Shown piece by piece: positions 10,433-20,589 of a stretch of DNA of 64,000 nucleotides (positions are counted from its first letter, which is position 1; the number at the start of each line of letters is the position of its first letter). The stretch is from NCBI GenBank assembly GCA_016618085.1, contig JABLTG010000054.1, positions 30,121-94,120 of the forward strand. The letters are read 5' to 3'. The position numbers and the translations under genes are program-made. The notes below the pieces were generated by a model. It was not told where the DNA came from. It worked only from the letters and a program-made list of their open reading frames with translations, and did no database searches. Origin of the DNA: Neovahlkampfia damariscottae (Eukaryota > Heterolobosea > Selenaionea > Neovahlkampfiida > Neovahlkampfiidae).

Positions 10433-12383
10433 CTATTTTTTTAGAAATGTTGTCAAAGTCGAAACCTTTTTAATATTGTTTGTCGATGAACGTGATCCTT
10501 TTAATTCAATTTCTGTAAATTTCTTTCCAAAAATAGAATGTTTTAAAGTTGTATCATGCAAAAAGCCTCTCTTTAAACCAACGTTTGATAATTTTTTTAC
10601 AACTTTTGATTGTCTTTGTTCTGATAATCTGACAAGGTTAGAATCAATTTTTTCCTCTTTTATTCTTGGTATTTCATTGATAAATTTTTCATCAAAACAA
10701 CAACATAACGTCTTTTCTCCATCAAAGAGAGGATCATAAGCATCATCATCAATCTCTAATCCTCGCAACCAAAAACCTAAATCTATTGCTTGTAGTACTA
10801 TATAATCGTGAGGAAAGTGATTTGGAAAATCTTCAAGTTTGGAAAGGACTCTATCAAGTATTTCATCAACTTCTACATGAGTAGATATATCAGGTATAAA
10901 CGAAAATCCAAATTTATCTTCGTAACTTTTTTTTGAATCTGTTGGAAAAAAAGCAGCACCTGAATTTCCAAATGTTTTCATTTCATCTAAAAAGCTATGT
11001 AATGAACCATTATAATCTGGTAGTATATCTAATGAATAGAGTATTTCTTCCATGAAAGTATAACAATTTCCTTGTTTTGTTTTGGTATCAGGCGTCCAAT
11101 CTTTATAAGCGTATTTAGCATTAAATTCAGCAACAACTGGAGAAATACATTCTTGTATATCTTTTAATGTTGTTCTGTGAAGCGTGAATATACGAATTTT
11201 ATTATAAAATTCCATCATTGATTTTGTCAGTCTTTTAGGAACACAAATTGAAGTGTTACCAAATTCCAAATACCAAGGTCCTATTAATCTTTCAAATTTG
11301 TTATTATTGTCAAAAAAAAGCTTACAATGCACCATGGAATCGAATGTATTTGTCGTCATAGTCAAATTTTTGTAAATTTTTTATAACAGGATTGAAAATA
11401 TCCAAAGTCTCCATTTTATCAGAATTATGAACTGGTTCTGTAAATATAAAACGAACTTGTATCTCTTGGTCTTTGAACATTTCAGAATCTTCTTTTGCTA
11501 TTCTTAAAAAAGTATTTTTTATCATGTCAGGATCACAAAGTGAAAAGATTAAATTGTTGTGTAATTTTGACATTAAATGTTCATCATTATGACATAAATA
11601 TTGTATTTTATGTTGAAAGATAACTTTTGATGGGTCAAACTCTGAAAAATTAAAAAAAAAATTCTTCTCACCTGCTTGGAGTAATTTGTTTTTTTCTTTT
11701 GATAAAGCGCTAGTATTATCAAGAGAAACACCTAAACTTTGAAAATTCTTGTCTGATAAACCTAATAAATATTGTCCATCTATCTCTTTTGATTCAAAAA
11801 TGTCTTCATATTTTGACAGCCAACAACCTTTATGATAAATCGAACTTAACCATTCTAAAACTTGTGATGTACTCCATTTTCTGGTTTCTGATAAAGTTTC
11901 AATTTTTGAAAAATAGTTCTTACCTTGATATTCAATGGTTAATTTTATTTTATTGAATTCAGGTTTCAACTCTTCAAAAGAGAGTTTTCGCAGAATTTCG
12001 ATAAATTTCAAGTAATTCTGATGTCTCCAGAAACTTATCTCCAAATCTTCGACCGTGATTTGAAATGGTTTATTGTCAGACTTTATAAAAACAAATTAAA
12101 AATTTTTTAACGGTTTTTTTTACAAAAGTTTTTTGAAAACGTTTTTCGACTTCCATTAATTGTATAACTTCATATTTATTATTCTTTTGTAATTTAAAAA
12201 GAAGTATATAATTTTTACCTTCAGATCCATGAAGTAAAGTGAGTATTCCGCAGTTAGTGAAAAATTGTAGTCTCTATATTTATTTTTGTGTTTCTTCGAT
12301 ATGAGACCTTCTAAAAGTACAGTAGTTGACTTCAGTTTTTCCAACAATTTATACACATCCTTTTCTTCTCTGATGTTTACCAT
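10433..12383 (-). CDS. PH-SAM protein with unrecognised C-terminal domain, copy 1
   Basis: Assembled from six exons. The N-terminus is a PH domain split by two short introns around a 60-nt exon (VLLEGLISKKHKNKYRDYNF, then FQITVEDLEISFWRHQNYL). A SAM domain follows (WSTSQVLEWLSSIYHKG, IDGQYLLGLSDKNFQSLGV). The C-terminal half, about 310 residues, has no family I can name but is strongly shared with the neighbouring copy 2: GPWYLEFGNTSICVPKR, KQGNCYTFMEEIL, FPHDYIVLQAIDLGFWLRG. The Asn-Cys pair recalls NlpC/P60 or LRAT papain-like enzymes, but no clear catalytic His is assigned. PH and SAM domains suggest a membrane-recruited signalling scaffold. Tandem duplicate of the gene at 12598-14547. Confidence 0.75.
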
Positions 12384-12394
12384 TGTTGAAAACA

Positions 12395-12399
12395 ATTGG
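12395..12399 (-). promoter_or_regulatory. CCAAT-type element before PH-SAM copy 1
   Basis: CCAAT on the gene strand, 11 nt before the ATG at 12383. A GATTGG/CCAATC pair also lies further upstream at about 12538-12570. Confidence 0.45.
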
Positions 12400-12597
12400 T
12401 TGAGTCAGAACGAAAAAATCATTGGCCGAATTTAGGGTTTGGAACAAGTCTATTATTTTTAAAAATGAAACAATTTATTCAGTTCAAATGTTGACCTTAT
12501 AATTTACCAATAAGGAAATTGTTCGGAATAACGTTTGATTGGCGGTTGCGACAAGAAAACCAATCAGATTTCGAAACTCTGGAACGGAAAAAAATGT

Positions 12598-14547
12598 TTA
12601 TTTTTTTTTTATAAACACAGTTAATTTCCTACCAAGCTGTGATATGCCTCCAAGTTTCATTACTGTATTTGTACGTCTTAACGTTTTCAATGGAGTTTCA
12701 CTTTTGATTCTAGTTGCTGTTTCTGAAGCTGTGGATTTTGCATTGAAGGTTTTTCTTTGCATTAATGATTTGTGTGATTTTTTGCTCACATATTTGGGTT
12801 TTGTCTCCTCTCTTACTATTGGGTTATAATCTGTGTCCAATGCAAACACATCTTCGAATAATTTTCTTTGAAAACAAGGACAAAGAGGTGTCAATTTAAT
12901 ACTCAACAATTCTTCATAATCAACATTGTCTGTAACCATTGATCTGAACCAAAATGATAAATCAATCAATTGAAACGCAATAAAGTCATGTGGAAAATTC
13001 TTTGGAAAATCTGAGTCTTGTTCCATTATAGCCAACAGATCATCATCTAAATCTTGATGATTCGTGATTTCTGGAAGATCAGAAAAGCCAAATTTTGAAG
13101 AAATTGCAAAAGCATTTTCAGCTGGATAGATTGAAGCACCTCCATCACCAAAATCTTTGATTTCATTCATTATTGAGTTCAATGAACCCTTCAGCTTGTT
13201 ACATTTAAATTTTTTTAAAATATCATCCACAAAGGTTTGACAATTGCCTTGATGATTTTTCAAGTCCGGCTCAATGGAACGATATATTGACCTCGCATTC
13301 CAAGAAGCGATTATCGGAGCTATAATATCTCTTATCTCTTCAGCTGTGTTTTGAATTTTACATATTGTTCCAATTTCATGATACATTTCGCGGATAACTG
13401 GATGCATTCTTTTTGGTACACAAAATGAATTATTTCCAAATTCTAAATACCAAGGACCAACAATTACACCACATTTAAATTTTCCAAATTTACTTTCCCA
13501 ATCAAATTTTTTTGGTATTTGTTCAATTGTTCCATAAAAATTTTGTTCAGTTTCATATGATTTACTGTTGTGTGGAAATTCAGTCAAAATCACTCTAATT
13601 TCATATAAATCCTCTTTACTATCTATTTCCTCAGCCTTTTTATGAAGTAATTCATGATTTTCTAATGTTAAATACGTATCTGACATTTCAATTTCATCCA
13701 CCAATGAAAACAACATTTCTTCATCTTTGATCAAAAAATTTTTGGGTTCTTTTTCGAATCCTAATTGCTCTAATTTCATTCTGAATCTAGTTTTATTCGG
13801 TTTAAATACTAAAAAAATGAACAAATATAAATTTTACCAGAAAGACTGATCAATTTTTTTTTCTCAAAATTTATAAATTTGGTGTGTTCTTCTGAGATGC
13901 CCATATCTAATAAATCTTTCTCACTTAAAGATATTAACTGTCCACCATCAAAATCTTTTGACACAAAATGCTCTTCATACAATAAACAAATCGGTTCTCC
14001 ATTGTACATTAGATGACTCAACCATTCAATAACATCATCACTCTTCCAATTTATTATATCTACAATAACAATTAAAATTCAAAAAATTACCTAAATTGTC
14101 TAATCTGGAGGTGTATTCAGCTAACGGAGATTCTTTTTCTTTAAAATTGTTTTTCTTTAAAAATTTGATAAAATTGAAATAAGTTGAAGGACTTTTGAAC
14201 GAAATGAATAATTCTTCATCAATTAAAATGGTATATGGATACTTGTCCAACTTTGAAAAAAAAATCAAAATCTAAAAAGAGTTTACATATTTTCTTTGAT
14301 AGAGAGAATATTTTTCCAAGAGTTTATAAGTTTCATATTTTTTTTTCTATAGTTTAATCAAGTTTTTTTCGGGTACCATGAAATCAAGAATGTACAATGT
14401 TCCTTTGTTTGTCAAATAAAAACTGTACAATTTGAAGCCAACTTTAGGTGCTTGTTTCAATATGGAACCTTCTAAAAAGAGATCATTCTCTGATTTTATG
14501 GTTCCAACGAGTTTGAAAATGTCAGTACCTCCTCTGTTTCTAAACAT
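12598..14547 (-). CDS. PH-SAM protein with unrecognised C-terminal domain, copy 2
   Basis: Five exons with matching phases, same domain order as copy 1. PH domain: FLEGSILKQAPKVGF, a short exon, then YTILIDEELFISFKSPSTYF. SAM domain: INWKSDDVIEWLSHLMYNG and GGQLISLSEKDLLDMGI. C-terminal domain: VGPWYLEFGNNSFCVPKR, HQGNCQTFVDDILKK, NFPHDFIAFQLIDLSFWFR, with a Cys pair PLCPCF near the end and a basic Ser/Thr-rich tail. Intron positions in the PH and SAM regions match copy 1, so the pair arose by tandem duplication. Sequence divergence between copies is high except in the C-terminal domain motifs, which marks that domain as functionally constrained. Confidence 0.75.
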
Positions 14548-14561
14548 CAGGTGATGATTTT

Positions 14562-14567
14562 GATTGG
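14562..14567 (-). promoter_or_regulatory. CCAAT-type element before PH-SAM copy 2
   Basis: CCAATC on the gene strand, ending 14 nt before the ATG at 14547. Confidence 0.5.
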
Positions 14568-14735
14568 CTTGTTACAACTTTTCGGAATTTAAAACTCCGA
14601 TGATTTGGAAGTGTTCACAAATGAGAATTCCAAGTATTTTTCATCAATGATTTTATCAATAATATGTTTTTTATTGGATAAAGAGTATCCAAATTTGGAT
14701 TATTTTTTTCAGACCCAAAAAAAAACATCCGTTGT

Positions 14736-14741
14736 CCAATC
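14736..14741 (+). promoter_or_regulatory. CCAATC element before mitochondrial carrier
   Basis: CCAATC 20 nt before the ATG at 14762, followed by T-rich leader. Confidence 0.5.
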
Positions 14742-14761
14742 AATTTGTTTTTTCTTTTTGT

Positions 14762-15836
14762 ATGTCCTTTGGTGGTCAAGGAAAGTCACCAGATTCATTT
14801 TTTTTTCAATTACTTTTAGGAGGTTCAAGTTCAGGGACAGCAGCATGTTTTACTCATCCATTAGGTTCGAAATATTTTTAATTAAAAACAACAGATTTGA
14901 TAAAAGTCAGAAAACAATTGATGGGTGAACAAATCTCAGGTCAAAAAATGAACAGCTTTAAAATTGGTTCACTGATTATAAAAGAAGAATCTTTTTTTGG
15001 TTTGTATAAAGGACTATCAGCAAGTTTAATGAGACAATTCACATACAGTTCCGCAAGAATTGGTTCATATCCGTACATGAAGAAATTAGTAAAACAAGAT
15101 AATGAAAAACTTGGCATGCTTGGAAAAATAACAGCTTCGAGTATCCTTATTAAGAAAATTTAACATCAAATTTTTCTAGTGATGTCCGGAGCTTTAGGTT
15201 CAATGGTAGGATCACCAGCAGATTTAATAAATGTCAGAATGCAATCAGATGCAAAACAACCACCAGGTAAAAAAAATTATAACTCTAAATCTTCGCCAGA
15301 GAAAAGAAGAGGTTATAAAAACGTTTTTGATGGAGGAATAAAAATAGTAAAAGCAGAAGGAGTTTCTGCTTTATGGACTGTAAAACAAAAATTCTCGTTT
15401 TTTTTATTTTTAGGGGTCCAAAGCAAATACAATTCGAGCAATGTTGATGACTTCAGGTCAATTGGCTTCGTATGACCAAATTAAAGAAATTTTATTGAAA
15501 ACAAGATGGTTTAAAGATGATGTTATAACACATTTTACTGCAGGAAGTTTAGCAGGAGTGATTGCGACAATTATTTGTTCACCAATAGACGTAGTCAAAA
15601 CCAGATTGATGAATATGAAACCTGGACAATACAAAGGTTAGAATTTAAGAAATAAACTCATCATGAAAGGAATTGGAGACTGTTGTGTGACAACTTTCAA
15701 GAATGAAGGAACTATGGCTTTTTTTAAAGGATTTGGGCCTAGTTTAAGTAGACTAGTTCCTCAAACTATTTTGACATTCATATTTTATGAGAAATATTGT
15801 TCATTGCTTGATAAATTTTTGACAAATAAACATTGA
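14762..15836 (+). CDS. Mitochondrial carrier family protein (dicarboxylate/oxoglutarate/UCP-like)
   Basis: Six exons: 14762-14771, 14820-14864, 14895-15140, 15180-15379, 15414-15636, 15670-15836. Three carrier repeats with the Px[DE]xx[KR] signature are visible: HPLDLIKVRKQ (completed only by splicing at 14864/14895), SPADLINVRMQ and SPIDVVKTRLM. These solute carriers sit in the inner mitochondrial membrane with six helices. The LASYDQIK block and overall order fit the dicarboxylate/2-oxoglutarate/uncoupling protein branch; the exact substrate cannot be fixed from sequence. The first exon codes for only three complete codons, so the start is moderately certain; it is supported by the CCAATC element. 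Confidence 0.88.
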
Positions 15837-16015
15837 TTGAATTTGTTCAACCACAAGAATACCAACTCCATTGTGTTCTTCACCTGGAAAATCTCTGACT
15901 TTTCAAAATTGATTTGGAAATTCAACGGATAAATTCCGAGGAATTAGAGTTCCGGAAATGTACTATTTTTAGATGACACAGCTATTTATTCCGTTTCGAA
16001 ATCGGAATTTTTTGT

Positions 16016-16021
16016 CCAATC
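16016..16021 (+). promoter_or_regulatory. CCAATC element abutting the MGST start codon
   Basis: CCAATC directly touches the ATG at 16022. If this is the true start, the element lies at or downstream of the transcription start, which argues for a core-promoter or initiator role. A later ATG is not obvious in this exon. Confidence 0.5.
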
Positions 16022-16572
16022 ATGTCATCTATAGGTTCAGTGTTATTTAATGCTTCAACAAAAACATTCACACCAGTATTTGGTGTTGAACATGCTTATG
16101 TATTAATCTCTGCGATCATCATCTGGATTGTATTCATGTACCTTGGAGGAAGAGTGGCTAATGCAAGAAAACGTTATGGAATCAAAGTTCCAACACCATA
16201 TGAATCACCAAACGATAAAGGAGATACAAAGACAGATTTCAATAAATACCAAAGAGGGCACATGGTAAATCCTTTTATTCTTTAAATTTCACTTAAGAAC
16301 TTGGCTGAAAATTTGGCTGCTCTTTACATGTTATTATTTTCAGTTGGTATCTTTTATCCAACATATGCTGCTGTTCATGGTGTTTTCTTGGCTGTTGCAA
16401 GAGTTATTTATGGAATTGGTTATGTCAGCAGTAGGTTTTTTTTTTAATGTTAAATTTTTTTCTAGCTCCACCAAAATTTGTTTATGGTGCAATACTCACT
16501 CATCTTTACGAATTTTCAATGGTTGGTGCTCTTGGTTATGCTGTTTACCAAATGATCACACTTGCTCTTTAA
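16022..16572 (+). CDS. Microsomal glutathione S-transferase 3-like (MAPEG family)
   Basis: Three exons: 16022-16264, 16298-16430, 16466-16572, joined in phase. Four hydrophobic helices, first at about residue 25-40. The MAPEG pattern is clear: VANARKRYGIKVP, YESPNDKGDTKTDFNKYQRG, then after the first intron NLAENLAALYMLLFSVG and FYPTYAAVHGVFLAVARV. MGST3-type enzymes conjugate glutathione to lipid electrophiles or reduce lipid peroxides in ER and outer mitochondrial membranes. Length of about 160 residues fits the family. Confidence 0.87.
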
Positions 16573-16672
16573 TAAAGCAATATTTATCTGAAAAAACAAA
16601 TTGAACGTCTTGTTCTCATAAAAAAACAATCAAGTGTCCAAAACATGATTTAGTAGACAAAAATGAGTTTAT

Positions 16673-17968
16673 TTATAAAGTTTCCAATTTCTTCACAAAT
16701 CCATAATAACTCAAAAGAGCTCCACCCCAAGTTTGATTTGAATTATAAGGGATTTGGAATTCTTTACAAGTTTCTCTTACAATTGGAGCAATAGCAGGAT
16801 AATGAACGTGACTAATGGAAGGAAACAAATGATGTTCAATTTGAAAGTTCATACCACCCCAACATGATGTAATAACAAAATCTAAAAATGAATCTGAGGA
16901 TGAGTGATTGCCAGATGATCTGACTTGTAATTCACCCCAATCCATTTTCTTTGTATCTATTCCATGAAGATTTTCTAAAGACTCTTCTGTATCATGATTT
17001 GGTGCAACACAAGCCCAATACCAAAATCCTAATGAAAAAAACATAACAAATAAGCACAACAACGCTCTTTGATATTCAAGGAAATAAAATGGTAATATGA
17101 TTTGTATGATGAATGAAATAGTTCCAATGATAGTTGAAGCAATAGTTAATCCTATTGGTTGAGCTGCAATGTCCATTCCAAAAATTTGCATTGAAAGTAA
17201 TTCTGTTCTTTTGTATAAAATAATTTGTCCCAAAAATTGTCCTGGAAATAAATTAATCAACCAAACAACAAATGATTGTCTTTTCATTAATGCATTGGCT
17301 GGTTGTTCTTCTGATTTTCTTAAAAATGGATACCAATGAACAACATCCGGATCTTTTTCATAAATTGAAGTGTATGAATGATGTGAAATACAATGATGAT
17401 GTAACCAAATCCAATGATTCCAAAAGCACCATGAATTCCAAAGAACAGAAACGTATTCATTTATCCAAGGTTTATAGGATACTCCTCCATGAGATGCTTC
17501 ATGCATGGCTGTAAAACCTAAACATGTGAAAAAAACTCCGTATAAAAATGCATGATAAATACTTCCTGTTGTTATCATTTGAAAAAGTGAAATACAAGCA
17601 AAAAGTAAAATGACATAACTCTTTATCGAGCTGCTGTATGTTGATTTATAGTTTTTTCCTTGAAATTTAGCTTTAAGTTTCTTTGTTAAAGTTGAATAAA
17701 AACCGTCTTCTTTCCATGAAAAGTAATCTTCAAATGTTAAATTTGTTGGTGTTTCAACTTGATAATTTTTGATGAATTTGTTCATATCTTTCTTTGACAG
17801 AACATGAACACTTTCAAAAACTTCAGTAATATCTTTTCCTTGTCCTGCTTTTATAAAATTTTCGCCACCTGGATGCTGAGAGACAAATGTTTTGAAGTCA
17901 TAGAGTTTTCCATGTATCAACCAAAGGTTTTGGGGTATTTTTGAGCTTGTAGGTTCAGCAGTTGTCAT
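16673..17968 (-). CDS. Front-end fatty acid desaturase with N-terminal cytochrome b5 (delta-5/delta-6 type)
   Basis: Single exon, 431 residues. N-terminal cytochrome b5 domain with the haem-binding HPGG motif (FVSQHPGGENFI). Desaturase histidine boxes: HEASHGG, HHHCISHH and the variant third box QIEHHLFP, in which Gln replaces the first His, as is diagnostic of front-end desaturases. Several membrane helices. It introduces a double bond between an existing one and the carboxyl end of polyunsaturated acyl chains in the ER. Delta-5 versus delta-6 specificity cannot be decided from sequence. Start at the first ATG, 17968. Confidence 0.93.
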   Translation of the reverse strand: MTTAEPTSSKIPQNLWLIHGKLYDFKTFVSQHPGGENFIKAGQGKDITEVFESVHVLSKKDMNKFIKNYQVETPTNLTFEDYFSWKEDGFYSTLTKKLKAKFQGKNYKSTYSSSIKSYVILLFACISLFQMITTGSIYHAFLYGVFFTCLGFTAMHEASHGGVSYKPWINEYVSVLWNSWCFWNHWIWLHHHCISHHSYTSIYEKDPDVVHWYPFLRKSEEQPANALMKRQSFVVWLINLFPGQFLGQIILYKRTELLSMQIFGMDIAAQPIGLTIASTIIGTISFIIQIILPFYFLEYQRALLCLFVMFFSLGFWYWACVAPNHDTEESLENLHGIDTKKMDWGELQVRSSGNHSSSDSFLDFVITSCWGGMNFQIEHHLFPSISHVHYPAIAPIVRETCKEFQIPYNSNQTWGGALLSYYGFVKKLETL

Positions 17969-18185
17969 GATGGTTTAAAATTAGGTTTCCAATTTCCAAT
18001 TATTCGTTTTAAAACATCATAGGCCAATGAAATCACCCAACTTTTTCTTTTCTGTTCACAACTCCATTGTCCAATGAAAATGATCATTTTTTTCCTATGG
18101 AGAAAAGAACAAAAAAAAAGAATTTACATCTTCAAAATGACTTCATTTCGTTTCTAAAATTGTTTTTAAAGATTAAATTATTTCT

Positions 18186-18191
18186 CCAATC
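18186..18191 (+). promoter_or_regulatory. CCAATC element before small three-exon gene
   Basis: CCAATC ending 20 nt before the ATG at 18212. It supports the small gene as real. Confidence 0.45.
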
Positions 18192-18211
18192 ATAAACAAC
18201 CAAACTCTTTC

Positions 18212-18763
18212 ATGACAGAAGAGATTGAAAAGATTTTCAATTTTGAATTTTTATCACAAATTAACTTTTATAAATTAATTTTACACAAAAATATGAATAG
18301 TTTGGTAAGAAAAATCACTAAATTGAGTTTTGAAAAAAAAAGTTTGTTGAACAGTTCAGGATTTCAATAAAATCAATGAAATTGTTATTGTATGACAAAA
18401 TGATATTAAATTCATCATTTTATTCATTATTAACAAGTTATTTAAATTCTCTTCTCAATTTCAAAAAGAATCTGAATAAGTAAAAAAAATATTTTCTTAT
18501 TTTTTTGACATGAAAAAAGATGTTTTAAAATCACTAAAGTTCTGCAAGAAAAAGAGATAATGATATCCTATTCATTTTTGAATAATTTTTCAAATGGTTT
18601 ATTTCTTGCATTTCGAGAAATGAATGAATATTCAAAATTATTATTACTTGTCATCAAAACAAACTCAAATGAATTATTTTTTAAAAATAGAGTGGATATT
18701 TTGTTGAGCATCATACCATTTAAAAAGTATTTCAAAAAGAAATCAAGAAAAACAAACCAGTGA
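18212..18763 (+). CDS. Small Phe/Lys/Leu-rich protein, unrecognised, three exons
   Basis: Not visible as a long ORF. The ATG at 18212 opens 31 codons (MTEEIEKIFNFEFLSQ), followed by a 38-nt intron (GTAAG...AAAAG), a middle exon (FVEQFRISIKSMKLLLYDKM), a second intron of about 40 nt, and a last exon (KITKVLQEKEIMISYSF to a TGA at 18763). All three exons are open and both splice phases match. A further spliced extension to 18870 is possible. No domain recognised; helical and hydrophobic-patchy. Lies between the desaturase and F-box genes in what otherwise looks like a 900-base gap. Confidence 0.5.
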
Positions 18764-18879
18764 AAGTGCTTAGAAGTTTTCCCATGAAAAAAAAAACTAT
18801 CAAAGAAAATGATCAATTATTCATCAACAAAGATTTTTTGAATAAATTTTTCATGCTAACAAAAAGTTGATTTTTTTCA

Positions 18880-18885
18880 CCAATC
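18880..18885 (+). promoter_or_regulatory. CCAATC element before F-box gene
   Basis: CCAATC ending 19 nt before the ATG at 18905. Confidence 0.5.
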
Positions 18886-18904
18886 AAAACATTTTGTGAA
18901 AAAG

Positions 18905-19849
18905 ATGAAAAGAAAACTCAAGGAGAAAAAGGAGAACTTTCTGAAGAAAACAAAACTCACAGAAAGTATTTATGGGTCACTTCCAAATGAACTATTACAC
19001 CAAATATTCGCTTATTTAGTTCCACAACAAAAAAAACAAATGAAAACATTTGTCGAGTTAAATTTAGTATCAAAAAATTGGTATGAATATTTCAACAATG
19101 AAAATGACGTCTATACCAAAGATTTTTGGTTAAACTTTTACATCAAATATTTTGACTTGGAAAACAATCACTTTCACGAAGTGATTGACAATTTAACCAT
19201 CACTGATTTGAAGGAAATTTTTTTTGAAAGATTTGAACTTGAACGTGGTCATTTTAAGTACTACGACGTTAATTTAACTCCAGATAAGGTTAAAAATGCA
19301 TTACCAAAAAAATATTCAAAATATTTTGATTATGAAAAATTCAACACTTTGGAAGAATTATTTATTTCTCCAAACTCTTTAATAGTTACATCTGTTGCAT
19401 ACCATGAAGAATCAGTGTGGCTTGAACGAAGTGAATATGAATATGGAATGAGACCTTCAGAAATGTGTGTTGATGTCAAAGCAACTGTATTCTTAAGAAA
19501 TTCATATTCAATGGATTTAGATATTTCATACACTGGATTTAGTTATTATGAAGATGAGGATGTTGATAGAGTTACCTTTTCTTTGAAGGTAAATGACAAA
19601 GCATTGCTTGTTTGGAATGAAGAGTATTTGGATGTTTCAACAATGGCAATTGAAAAGTTATGTGAATCTGTTGAAGTCAAGTTATGTAGAAGCTTTTTTA
19701 TTTATTTACTTTTCTTTGTTTTGGAAATTATAAAAAACAATGAATGTGGAGGAGTGACAGAAATGCAACGTCAAAAAAAATTGATCACCATACTCAATGA
19801 AATAAGGGAACTAGAAGATGAAGAAGACGAAGAAGATGAAGAAATATAA
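18905..19849 (+). CDS. F-box protein
   Basis: Single exon, 314 residues. A Lys-rich start is followed by an F-box: YGSLPNELLHQIFAYL, VELNLVSKNWYEYFN. F-box proteins bind Skp1 in SCF ubiquitin ligases. No WD, LRR or kelch repeats are evident after it, so the substrate-binding part is unclassified. It ends in an acidic Glu/Asp tail (ELEDEEDEEDEEI). The ATG at 18905 is the first ATG after the CCAATC element. Confidence 0.75.
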   Translation: MKRKLKEKKENFLKKTKLTESIYGSLPNELLHQIFAYLVPQQKKQMKTFVELNLVSKNWYEYFNNENDVYTKDFWLNFYIKYFDLENNHFHEVIDNLTITDLKEIFFERFELERGHFKYYDVNLTPDKVKNALPKKYSKYFDYEKFNTLEELFISPNSLIVTSVAYHEESVWLERSEYEYGMRPSEMCVDVKATVFLRNSYSMDLDISYTGFSYYEDEDVDRVTFSLKVNDKALLVWNEEYLDVSTMAIEKLCESVEVKLCRSFFIYLLFFVLEIIKNNECGGVTEMQRQKKLITILNEIRELEDEEDEEDEEI

Positions 19850-20022
19850 CTTTGCTTGCAAGAAGAGATTGTTCTTTTTTTTTTTGAGATCTGTGTTTTG
19901 AAGCTTCCAAAAGAAAAGACTATTTTTTATTGTTTGAAAAGATATATTTCAGGAATTGATTGGAAAGTTTTTTTTTTGCTTTGCCAATTTATTTTTGTTG
20001 TTCCGACTTCATAAGATTCCAG

Positions 20023-20028
20023 CCAATC
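20023..20028 (+). promoter_or_regulatory. CCAATC element before small beta protein gene
   Basis: CCAATC ending 21 nt before the ATG at 20050; an ATTGG also directly precedes that ATG. Confidence 0.45.
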
Positions 20029-20049
20029 AGAATTTTTTTTCTCATTGGG

Positions 20050-20541
20050 ATGAGCAAAAGAAAAATTTCACTTGGTATCTCAGTTGGTAAAATATTTGGT
20101 CTACGTAGTCCTGTTGTAGAGTCAAATGAAGATATAGTACCCATAAAGACGGGTCACCTGTCAGTCAAACCAGGTTCAAGTTTCAAAGGTTCCTATACCG
20201 AAAAACAAGCAAAATCAGGATCTTTGGATGAAGAAACTAATTGGACTGTAGTTTTAAAAATATATACTAGAGATGATGATAACTTCTCAGGTACACTTTC
20301 ATATACTTGTGAAGACTATAAAAAAGCACCAATGTACAAAACAGAAATAAATGGACAATTTGAAACTTTCAGTCAAGGAGAAGTTGAAGAAGTTGAATTC
20401 CTTGAAGGTTCAAGTGGAATTCTAAAAACTTTCATGATTGAAGCAGATTCAAAAAAATTAGATTTGGACGTGATTTCAGCAAATTTGAAAGATAAGGATA
20501 TTGTGTTAACAGGATATATGAATTTGACAAAAATAGATTAA
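20050..20541 (+). CDS. Small hypothetical beta-rich protein
   Basis: Single exon, 163 residues, beginning MSKRKISLGISVGKIFG. The body alternates polar and hydrophobic residues (NWTVVLKIYTRDDDNFSGTL, KDIVLTGYMNLTKID), as in an immunoglobulin-like or C2-like beta sandwich, but no family is recognised. No signal peptide or membrane helix. Cytosolic location is likely. Confidence 0.55.
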   Translation: MSKRKISLGISVGKIFGLRSPVVESNEDIVPIKTGHLSVKPGSSFKGSYTEKQAKSGSLDEETNWTVVLKIYTRDDDNFSGTLSYTCEDYKKAPMYKTEINGQFETFSQGEVEEVEFLEGSSGILKTFMIEADSKKLDLDVISANLKDKDIVLTGYMNLTKID

Positions 20542-20589
20542 AAATTTGATAAGAAAAAAAATTTAACACAACTGTGAAAATTAACTTTT

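Noticed and set aside
14605-14928. Plus-strand 107-residue ORF at the mitochondrial carrier start
   Set aside because: Frame conflicts with the spliced carrier exons that complete the HPLDLIKVR signature.
17272-17514. Plus-strand ORF inside the desaturase
   Set aside because: Antisense shadow; the minus strand carries all desaturase histidine boxes.
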